DNA of 38,469 nt from Methanosarcinales archaeon (GTDB taxonomy: Archaea; Halobacteriota; Methanosarcinia; Methanosarcinales; Methanoperedenaceae). This document shows positions 8,437-14,418 of the stretch, piece after piece. A model generated the notes under the pieces. It was given only the letters and a program-made list of their open reading frames with translations, had not been told where the DNA came from and searched no databases. Where the stretch lies: NCBI GenBank assembly GCA_905339155.1, contig CAJPFJ010000053.1, positions 1 to 38,469 on the forward strand. Reading direction: 5' to 3'. Positions within the stretch are counted from its first letter, which is position 1. Every line of letters starts with the position of its first letter. The position numbers and the translations under genes were made by a program.

Positions 8437-8757
8437 TTATTCAGTAATCTCCTCTATGGATATGGATAGTTGAATCGCGAATACGAAGAACAATATGAGA
8501 GTTACAGATAACAGGGCTTCAAATACCGGATGAAAGCCTTCGAAAATTACAGTCCCAATGGATCCTACAGCCCTTGTGATGCCCAATAATATGAAAAGAT
8601 TTATCATAATAATAAAATTTTTCCACATGATATCCATAGTTTTCAAACCCTTCAATTCTCTTGAAATTCCCACAAGTAACTGAAATGATAAGACACTGCA
8701 GATTATCACTATCATTGATGCAACTGTATTCAGGACGATAAAGAAATCTGCGCTCAT
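8437..8757 (-). CDS. Small multi-pass membrane protein
   Basis: 106 residues with three probable membrane helices (FFIVLNTVASMIVIICSVLS near 5-24, FIIMINLFILLGITRAVGSI near 48-67, and LLSVTLILFFVFAIQLSISI near 83-102). I do not recognise a family. The start codon overlaps the stop of the upstream gene (TAATG at 8755-8759) and its own TAA is followed at once by the ATG of the zinc-ribbon gene, so the three genes are tightly coupled. It shares its general character (short helices, a charged loop between the first two) with the third membrane block of the upstream protein, but I see no clear paralogy. Confidence 0.75.
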   Translation of the reverse strand: MSADFFIVLNTVASMIVIICSVLSFQLLVGISRELKGLKTMDIMWKNFIIMINLFILLGITRAVGSIGTVIFEGFHPVFEALLSVTLILFFVFAIQLSISIEEITE

Positions 8758-9230
8758 TATTCAATCTCCTCTTCATCTTTGCTAAAGACTGTCCATGGCT
8801 TTGTCCGCATTGCATTGATAATCTTTCGAAGTCCGAATAATAATATGAGGAAAACAATGACTTCTAATACGGGGTCAAGAACTGTGACTATATAGAAAAA
8901 TAAATCCAATCCTTCTATGGATATTGGAGCTTCATTTATGGAGTTTTGAACTTTTATTACGTCCAGCAAAATACCGAACGCTCCGATAATATTCCAGAAA
9001 ACAAATAATACCATTGAAATTGAGAGAAATTTCCAGCTATTGGAGCCCTTTTGAGACCTTGACCACAATCCAGCTGCAAGATAGGTCGCGCCGCATATTG
9101 CCAGAAGGAATGATATTAAGCGGACAATTGTGCCGCTCATATCTATTCCATTGATGGTTCCTGCAATATTAGGATCAGCTATTACCGAAACAGGAAAAAA
9201 CGCAAATAGGATTGATGACTTTTTTAACAT
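8757..9230 (-). CDS. Membrane protein with N-terminal signal sequence, first gene of operon
   Basis: 157 residues from the ATG at 9230, which has GAGGT 10 nt upstream; a TTG farther upstream at 9251 is less likely. The N-terminus MLKKSSILFAFFPVSVIA is a signal peptide or first helix. Further helices are near 35-55 (IVRLISFLLAICGATYLAAG), 70-92 and 115-140 (VLEVIVFLILLFGLRKI). The acidic tail ends FSKDEEEIE. No family is recognised. It is the first of three overlapping genes; together they look like a membrane complex with a cytosolic zinc-ribbon subunit. The promoter should lie in 9231-9380, shared with the divergent methyltransferase-like gene. Confidence 0.72.
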   Translation of the reverse strand: MLKKSSILFAFFPVSVIADPNIAGTINGIDMSGTIVRLISFLLAICGATYLAAGLWSRSQKGSNSWKFLSISMVLFVFWNIIGAFGILLDVIKVQNSINEAPISIEGLDLFFYIVTVLDPVLEVIVFLILLFGLRKIINAMRTKPWTVFSKDEEEIE

Positions 9231-9380
9231 TTTATAGACGACCTCAACCAATTTATTTAGAACTTATTCTTTATTTCTATTAATCAGAATATAAACCAAT
9301 TTGTGAAGAACGTGTGACAAATGCAAATCCAGGGTAATTGAAATAAACAAGAAAATCATTAAACCATAATAAGAAAAATT

Positions 9381-9917
9381 ATGATAAAACAAAACTCGAT
9401 CCTGGAAATCAGCTGCGGCAATCATTCAAATCTGTACGAAGCAAAAGGCAAGGAATGGGATATGTTCGTGGGCATAGATATAAAAATGAGTCTTTGCAAG
9501 CAGGCGAAAAAACAAGGGTTAGAGATTGTATGCTGCGATGCTTTTAATCTCCCCTTCAAGCCGAAATCATTCCAGGACGTATATATCCAGTGCTTCACTG
9601 CGCTTCTTGAAAAAGACGCCCTGTCTGATGCGTTCCAGAAAAGCGATCACGATGAGTTCTGCGAATTTATGGGCAGGGAGATAGATTATGCCTGGCAGGT
9701 AATCGACCCGTTCTATGAGTTGCTGCTCGAATGTAAGCAGGTGAGTGAACATATAATATGTCTTCCTTCATGCAATATTGAGATGAACAAGTATCTTGTG
9801 AATGCTGTTAAGAATCTTCCCGCTGTTACGATAGATGTTGATTACTCAAAGAGCTGGGGCGGGAAAAAGAAAGCCTGCGTGATGTTCCTGGATATTGACT
9901 GTACAATATACGTTTAA
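9381..9917 (+). CDS. SAM-dependent methyltransferase-like protein
   Basis: 178 residues. SILEISCGNHSNLYEA resembles motif I of class I (Rossmann) methyltransferases with Gly in the cofactor loop, MFVGIDIKMSLCKQA resembles motif II with the acidic residue after strand 2, and IVCCDAFNLPFKPKSFQDVY resembles the motif III/IV pair seen in UbiE/MenG-like enzymes. The last 70 residues diverge from the usual fold, and a strand seems to be replaced by a long acidic helix (CEFMGREIDYAWQVIDPFYE). The substrate cannot be told. It precedes ribL by 40 nt on the same strand and could be cotranscribed with it. Confidence 0.65.
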   Translation: MIKQNSILEISCGNHSNLYEAKGKEWDMFVGIDIKMSLCKQAKKQGLEIVCCDAFNLPFKPKSFQDVYIQCFTALLEKDALSDAFQKSDHDEFCEFMGREIDYAWQVIDPFYELLLECKQVSEHIICLPSCNIEMNKYLVNAVKNLPAVTIDVDYSKSWGGKKKACVMFLDIDCTIYV

Positions 9918-9957
9918 TTACAAACATTTTTAGCAGTTAAGATTAATCTTAGGTGCC

Positions 9958-10383
9958 ATGGTCAGGGTTCTGGCAACTGGTACATTCGATCTACTGCATC
10001 CAGGCCACCTGCTCTATCTGTCAAAAGCAAAAGCGCTTGGAGATGAGCTTTATGTCATTATTGCGCGGGACTCAATGATAAAACACAAACCAAAACCAGT
10101 AATACCCGAAGCTCAAAGATTGGCTATGGTAAAGGCGCTTCGAATGGTGGATAAAGTGCAGCTGGGAAGTGAAATCGATATATTTGAGCCTCTTTGCCTG
10201 ATAAAACCTGATATTATAGTTCTTGGAAGAAACCAGTTTTTCGATGAAAAAAAACTTGAAACTGAATTAATGGATCACGGAATAGATGCAAAAGTGGTCA
10301 GGATCCAGTCCTTCGAACAATGCGAGCTATGCAGCAGTGCTGCGATCATTAAAAAAATTACTCAACGGAATAAATCAATCTAA
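9958..10383 (+). CDS. ribL: FAD synthase, archaeal RibL type
   Basis: 141 residues, a single nucleotidyltransferase domain. RVLATGTFDLLHPGHLLYL carries the HXGH active site as HPGH (14-17), IIARDSMIKHKP matches the substrate loop, and IVLGRNQFF the second nucleotide-binding motif. The two late cysteines in SFEQCELCSS (Cys122, Cys125) are a known mark of archaeal RibL, whose activity is redox sensitive. It transfers AMP (or CMP) to FMN to give FAD. The start is an ATG at 9958 preceded by AGGTG. The tail overlaps the convergent aminotransferase gene by 9 nt. Confidence 0.93.
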   Translation: MVRVLATGTFDLLHPGHLLYLSKAKALGDELYVIIARDSMIKHKPKPVIPEAQRLAMVKALRMVDKVQLGSEIDIFEPLCLIKPDIIVLGRNQFFDEKKLETELMDHGIDAKVVRIQSFEQCELCSSAAIIKKITQRNKSI

Positions 10384-11517
10384 TACAGCTTCTATCCTTC
10401 GTAAAGCTTCTTTTATTCGGTCCTTGGAAGTAGCATATGATATCCTGATAAAATTATTTCCTGCTTTACCAAATGCTGCTCCTGGTGTGGTTGCCACAAA
10501 TGCTTTATTGAGCAGTACCTCTGCTACCGCTTCCCCTGATCCATATTCGCTTACATCGGCAAAAGCATAAAAAGCGCCATCCGGCCTTGTACATTTGATA
10601 CCCAGTTTTTCCAATCCCTTTATGAGCAGGTCTCTTCTTTCCCTGAATTCCCGGACCATATTTTGAACACATGCCTGGTCGCCCTGAAGAGCGGCAATAC
10701 CTGCATACTGGACAAAGGAAGTTGCCTGGCTTACAGAATGCGAATGAAGTTTGACCATTTGTTGGTAAACTTCCTTTGGCGCGCTTACATAACCAAGGCG
10801 CCATCCTGTCATTGCATATGCTTTTGAAAATCCATTGACGGTTATGGTTAAATCCTGCATCCCATCCATTGACCCAATGCTGATATGTTCTTTATCATAG
10901 ATTATCTTCTCATATATTTCATCGGATAATACCATGATATTATTATCAACAGCAAGATCAGCTATCTCCTTTATTGTAGATTTGTCATAAACTCCCCCTG
11001 TAGGGTTGCATGGACTGTTTATTACTATGAGCTTTGTCTTTTTTGTAATATATTCTCCGGTCCCAATGGGTGTAAAACCATTATCACATGTTGTTGGCGC
11101 CCAGACCGTCCTCGCACCGGCAAGTTTCACACATGGGTCATAAGATACCCAGGCAGGATCAAAAATTATAGTTTCATCGCCTTCCTCGAGAACTGAGAGC
11201 ATTACTTCAAAAATTGCCTGCTTTGCGCCAGGGGTAACTATAATATTTCCCGCTATTGTATTAATATTATTATCAATCTTTAATTTCTCAACTATTGCAC
11301 GCCTTAATTCCGGTATTCCGGGAGAAGGTGTGTAATGGGTTTCGCCTCTATCAAGTGAAGCTTTGGCAGCATCGACAATATGTTCCGGAGTGTTAAAATC
11401 AGGCTCTCCAAGACTGAAACTTATTATATCCTTACCCTGGTTTTTTAATTCATTCGCAAGATTTGAAATTCGAATCGTAGCAGATTCGGTAATGTTTTGC
11501 AATCTTTTCGCAGTCAT
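10375..11517 (-). CDS. aspC: Aspartate aminotransferase (class I, PLP)
   Basis: 380 residues with the full class I fold: the N-terminal ISFSLGEPDFNTPEHI and HYTPSPGIPELRRAI blocks, INSPCNPTGGVYD, VLSDEIYEKIIYD with Asp199 contacting the pyridine nitrogen, and the Schiff-base lysine in VNGFSKAYAMTGWRLGYVSA (Lys232). IRISYATS near the C-terminus holds the substrate-binding Arg. It moves amino groups between aspartate/glutamate and oxoacids; aromatic or aspartate specificity cannot be fixed from sequence. ATG at 11517. No operon partner is visible on this strand, and its end overlaps ribL by 9 nt. Confidence 0.92.
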   Translation of the reverse strand: MTAKRLQNITESATIRISNLANELKNQGKDIISFSLGEPDFNTPEHIVDAAKASLDRGETHYTPSPGIPELRRAIVEKLKIDNNINTIAGNIIVTPGAKQAIFEVMLSVLEEGDETIIFDPAWVSYDPCVKLAGARTVWAPTTCDNGFTPIGTGEYITKKTKLIVINSPCNPTGGVYDKSTIKEIADLAVDNNIMVLSDEIYEKIIYDKEHISIGSMDGMQDLTITVNGFSKAYAMTGWRLGYVSAPKEVYQQMVKLHSHSVSQATSFVQYAGIAALQGDQACVQNMVREFRERRDLLIKGLEKLGIKCTRPDGAFYAFADVSEYGSGEAVAEVLLNKAFVATTPGAAFGKAGNNFIRISYATSKDRIKEALRRIEAVLD

Positions 11518-11660
11518 AAAGTTTGACTTTCAACTAATTTATTAATATTTAAGGCATTCTAAAGAAGAATCCACCGTGGATGCCTCGGGCAACATAAATA
11601 TGACATGGGTCAACCACACGATAAGGACACTTAAAATCCCTCCTTTTTTAAACCCAAATA

Positions 11661-11675
11661 TTTATCTCCGTGGTT
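11661..11675 (-). repeat. 15 bp inverted repeat, left copy (AACCACGGAGATAAA)
   Basis: The reverse complement of this stretch is identical to 13591-13605. Together they bracket the hairpin element, the lipoprotein gene and the decayed ORFs. The motif is of the widespread intergenic ACCACGGAG-type repeat, so it may be a dispersed repeat and not an element boundary. Confidence 0.6.
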
Positions 11676-11729
11676 CAAAGGGTTGAGAATACCCCTTTCC
11701 ACTAGGAAGGGGATGAATCAGACCCTTTG
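11676..11729 (+). repeat. Lone IS200/IS605 right-end-like hairpin
   Basis: Outer stem CAAAGGGT (11676-11683) with ACCCTTTG (11722-11729), GAGAA at 11685-11689, an inner hairpin CCCCTTTCC / GGAAGGGG (11692-11712) and ATGAATC at 11713-11719. The layout is the same as at 1922-2003, though the stem sequences differ, so the structure and the GAGAA and ATGAATC boxes are what is conserved. No transposase gene is adjacent. Confidence 0.7.
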
Positions 11730-11952
11730 CATATGTATTTTTTTAGACCGATTAACTATATATTCATTCATATCTTTCATAATCCTGTTGATATTGGTTC
11801 ACCTACTATGGCGCATATGGTCGAAACGACTTAAACGTAACATCCTATTCCTGTCTTTCGTAAAGCCGAACTGGATAAGGGATGTGACATAGTACGGCGG
11901 GTATCGCCGGAATTCAAAGGTTCATGTATATTGTTCGAAATAAGGAGAAAAA
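11730..11952 (+). other. Intergenic leader of the lipoprotein gene
   Basis: No supported gene. A 69-codon open frame (11683-11892) spans the hairpin and reads as a hydrophobic, low-quality sequence, and I do not accept it. A short hairpin CGGCG-GGTAT-CGCCG lies at about 11894-11908, and AAGGAG at 11942-11947 is the ribosome-binding site of the next gene. Confidence 0.4.
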
Positions 11953-12576
11953 ATGAAACAGGTACGTCTATTCATTTTTCTTTTAGTGGCTCTAGGCGGA
12001 TGCCTGGACAATAGCAGCGATCAGTATCCCTTGCACAAAGATATTAGTGTTACCGTTTTTTGGATAGGGGAAGATGCAACAGATCAAAATAATTATATCC
12101 AAAACAGTCAGAGTGCATGGGATGATAATTGGAAAGATCATTTTGGTGGAATAGACGATCCTTATGATAGGAAAGGTTTCTATCCAGGAAATTTTATTCC
12201 GAAAGAAAATCCGTTTTATTTTGCATTACCTTATAATGATTTTGACATAAATGGCAGTAACAAATCCAAAGAGCCATTTTGCGAACCAATTTGCAAAAAT
12301 AAATGGATAAAGATAACTAAAGGCAGTAAAAGTGCTTATGCACAATGGGAAGATGTAGGTCCATTTGAAATATATGATATCGACTATGTTTTTGGTAATA
12401 GTAAACCAAAAAATGATATTAACGATAATGCTGGATTAGATGTCTCACCTGCGGTACGGGATTATTTAGGATTGGAAGATATAGACAAGATAGATTGGCA
12501 ATTTATCGACTCCAAGAATGTGCCAAAAGGTCCATGGACAGAAATAATTACTCAATCTCAGATCACCTGGAATTGA
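11953..12576 (+). CDS. Lipoprotein with RlpA-like double-psi beta-barrel look
   Basis: 207 residues. MKQVRLFIFLLVALGGCLDN is a lipoprotein signal with lipobox LGGC (Cys17), so it should be anchored outside the membrane. The body has FYFALPYNDFDINGS, NKWIKITKGSKSAYAQWEDV, GPF, and LDVSPAVRDYLGLEDIDKID then WQFID. The arrangement of a strand, DVGPF and LDVSPAVRDYLGL parallels DRGPF and IDLSPAAAxxLG of RlpA/barwin-type double-psi barrels; this is my alignment by eye. Similar uncharacterised proteins occur in bacteria, which with the accessory surroundings suggests transfer. ATG at 11953 has AAGGAG 5-10 nt upstream. Confidence 0.75.
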   Translation: MKQVRLFIFLLVALGGCLDNSSDQYPLHKDISVTVFWIGEDATDQNNYIQNSQSAWDDNWKDHFGGIDDPYDRKGFYPGNFIPKENPFYFALPYNDFDINGSNKSKEPFCEPICKNKWIKITKGSKSAYAQWEDVGPFEIYDIDYVFGNSKPKNDINDNAGLDVSPAVRDYLGLEDIDKIDWQFIDSKNVPKGPWTEIITQSQITWN

Positions 12577-12603
12577 TGATTCCAAAAGAACAGGATAAAG
12601 GCA

Positions 12604-12640
12604 TTTTTTAGAAAATTATGGAGTTTTTTAGGAGTTTTTT
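12604..12640. terminator. T-rich terminator region between convergent genes
   Basis: Three T-runs of six or more (12604-12609, 12624-12629, 12635-12640), with GGAGTTTTTTAG repeated in tandem at 12620-12642. Oligo-T tracts end transcription in archaea, so this probably stops the lipoprotein transcript. Confidence 0.45.
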
Positions 12641-13263
12641 AGCCTCCAATAAAATGTAAGAAGATACGCTGAAAGATTTTCCAGCAAGTCCCACAATCAC
12701 CGAACGACCATCGTATTTTGTATTTTTCACGAATACTTGATAGAATCCAGTGTCTGGATTTACAGTACCCATCTGGTCCAATCCGATTGAATAGGTGCTG
12801 GTAATGATTACCTTCGTGCCAGCAATGATATTTTCATTCTGGTCCAGATACTGTATTTCTGTAGTGCGTTATAATTATTCCCGGACAGAGAATCAGAGAT
12901 ATAATCACCGCCAGCAGGAGACGATGGATACCCAGCAGTTGTTCGAGGGTTTACGTTATTTAATCCGATAGGGGAAACAATTAATGGGTTGGGGCAGGCA
13001 TATAATCGGATAATTGCTTTTCCAGCAAGTTCTCTTGCCTGGATTTTTACAAACTCCCAAACGGTCAATCCGTCAAATATCGGGGTCTTCCGTCCGTCTG
13101 AATATAGTATTGCTTTCCATTTATAATAATATCCTGTGTATCCTCCAGGTAATGTGTCGCCTTTCAGTTTCAACGCATCGATCGCCTGTCTGATCGAACG
13201 TAATTGCGTATCCTGTTCTTTATCAAGATACACCATGTCTTCATCCGTGAATGTTATCGCCAT
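12608..13263 (-). pseudogene. Frameshifted gene of unknown, possibly viral, origin
   Basis: From an ATG at 13263 the frame reads MAITFTDEDMVYLDKEQDTQ ... GGYTGYYYKWKAILYSDG ... SGNNYN for about 132 codons, then degenerates to a stop at 12808. From about 12866 a second frame continues as coherent protein (TEIQYLDQNENIIAGTKVII, TGFYQVFVKNTKYDGRSVIV) to a TAA at 12608-12610. That frame has no start codon near its beginning and a stop just before it, so a one-base shift at about 12864-12870 best explains both. The joined protein would have about 217 residues. The C-terminal part looks like a beta-sandwich of a surface or structural protein. I do not recognise the family; a tail or decoration protein of a virus is a guess. 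Confidence 0.6.
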
Positions 13264-13266
13264 ATT

Positions 13267-13455
13267 TTAATCCCCTGTCATAAATCCATCAACCACCCTC
13301 TTCGCCGCAACCTCATACGGAACCACCACGCCAAGCAGCGCTAAAAGGTCTTTGCTCCAGCCCTTCTCAAGCTGCGCCATACGCTCACTCATTTCCTCGC
13401 TGGAATAACTCTTATCATAAAAAACGCTGACATAATGAAAGTATCCATACAACAA
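13267..13455 (-). pseudogene. ORF fragment upstream of the frameshifted gene
   Basis: The frame reads GYFHYVSVFYDKSYSSEEMS, ERMAQLEKGWSKDLLALLGV and VVPYEVAAKRVVDGFMTGD, and its stop is 4 nt before the ATG at 13263, so the two were probably one transcription unit. There is no ATG start (only TTG near 13455). A different frame just upstream (13416-13501, starting MQSDDHIVNLQNEQFLVV) also looks like protein, so a second frame shift near 13440-13460 is likely. Small helical proteins of this kind occur among phage head-tail genes, but I cannot name a family. Confidence 0.4.
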
Positions 13456-13590
13456 GAAATTGCTCGTTCTGAAGATTCACGATATGATCATCCGACTGCA
13501 TAGTGTCCTGCTCGACTGCCAGGGACTTAGTTGCTCTGAGACTTCTTTTGGAGATACAAAAAACGTATGGGATGGAAAAATGCTCAGTCA

Positions 13591-13605
13591 ACCACGGAGA
13601 TAAAA
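13591..13605 (+). repeat. 15 bp inverted repeat, right copy (AACCACGGAGATAAA)
   Basis: Exact inverted match to 11661-11675. It lies just outside the decayed ORFs, 59 nt before the next core gene. Confidence 0.6.
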
Positions 13606-13633
13606 ATGATTATTTCACCTTTATGGCAGAGTT

Positions 13634-13643
13634 CTTATATCTT
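13634..13643 (+). promoter_or_regulatory. TATA box of the 95-residue gene
   Basis: CTTATATCTT centred 26 nt before the ATG at 13664, with no ribosome-binding site between, which fits a leaderless archaeal transcript. Confidence 0.5.
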
Positions 13644-13663
13644 TTTCACTATAAACGTCCTTA

Positions 13664-13951
13664 ATGGAAATCAGGCTTTCCCGCCCGTGTGTTGAAGACC
13701 CGACCCGATATATTGCGGAATGTCATCTTGGAAAAAGATTGGATATGAAAAAATTATGTGATATCTTACGTGAAATCGGGGCTAATGAGTTAAAATGCTC
13801 ATTAAATCTTGGTGTTGCCCGTTTTGAACTTGAAGGAAAGAACGTGATGTTATACCAGAGCGGACGGGTAGATATCAGGAAAATCCGGAGCACAGATGAG
13901 GCCCGGATATTCCTTGAAAAAATAGTTTCAATGGTTAAAGATGCGCTTTAG
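13664..13951 (+). CDS. Conserved archaeal hypothetical protein, TBP-like fold suggested
   Basis: 95 residues. The start MEIRLSRPCVEDPTRYIAEC resembles the N-terminus of a family of archaeal Fe-S/corrinoid-associated proteins (type ELTRPIADPTRYIA). The second half, MLYQSGRVDIRKIRSTDEAR, resembles the repeat of TATA-binding proteins (strand, SG, strand, then helix). These are comparisons by eye and not family assignments. It is probably cytosolic and leaderless (TATA box at 13634-13643). Its tail overlaps the convergent membrane coiled-coil gene by 4 nt. Confidence 0.65.
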   Translation: MEIRLSRPCVEDPTRYIAECHLGKRLDMKKLCDILREIGANELKCSLNLGVARFELEGKNVMLYQSGRVDIRKIRSTDEARIFLEKIVSMVKDAL

Positions 13952-14268
13952 CGATATATCCTCTTTGAGAATTCACCGATCTTATCCTCTGTTTTCTGGA
14001 CAAAAGTATCCATCTTTTTATCAAGATGGGCTTCTACTCCCTGGATGTTTATCCTTAATGAGCGCTCCTTGGTATCAATGGCTTCTTCAATATTTTTTAA
14101 TCTACCATCAAGCAGCAATATCATTGCTGCAAGAGACCCGATCAAAAGAACTGCTGCCAATATGATCACCGGATCGGCACTACTGCCAAGACGTGTTAGC
14201 CATTTAATAGTCAATACAACTGAAGACAGTGTCATTATCACTGCAAGTGAGATATCCTTAGTGTCCAT
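13948..14268 (-). CDS. Small membrane protein with C-terminal coiled coil
   Basis: 106 residues. Two membrane helices (about residues 7-27 and 32-52: VIILAAVLLIGSLAAMILLL) are followed by a heptad-like charged helix from GRLKNIEEAID to the end (KERSLRINIQGVEAHLDKKM, TFVQKTEDKIGEFSKRI). This looks like a membrane-anchored coiled coil; no family is recognised. The promoter should lie in 14269-14418, shared with the divergent U32 gene. Confidence 0.65.
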   Translation of the reverse strand: MDTKDISLAVIMTLSSVVLTIKWLTRLGSSADPVIILAAVLLIGSLAAMILLLDGRLKNIEEAIDTKERSLRINIQGVEAHLDKKMDTFVQKTEDKIGEFSKRIYR

Positions 14269-14320
14269 TCATCCACCTCTGATTTTTCTATACTGAATAT
14301 TCTTTTGCAGATATATATAT

Positions 14321-14351
14321 TTAGTTGTATTACATATTAAATTAGTTGTAT
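14321..14351 (+). repeat. Direct repeat in divergent promoter region
   Basis: TTAGTTGTAT occurs at 14321-14330 and again at 14342-14351. The 21 bp spacing is two helical turns, which could suit a dimeric regulator acting on either of the two divergent genes. This is a weak case in A+T-rich DNA. Confidence 0.3.
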
Positions 14352-14418
14352 AAGTTTGCTCCCTTGAAAAGAATGGAGCGCAACTACTTTTTAACCTTTG
14401 CACATTATTAACCAATAT

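Noticed and set aside
9231..9380. Search for a CRISPR array, tRNA or riboswitch in this and other gaps
   Set aside because: No regular repeats, cloverleaf or known aptamer pattern was seen by eye in any intergenic region.
11683..11892. Open frame of 69 codons across the hairpin element
   Set aside because: It overlaps the repeat, has no ribosome-binding site and reads as random hydrophobic sequence.
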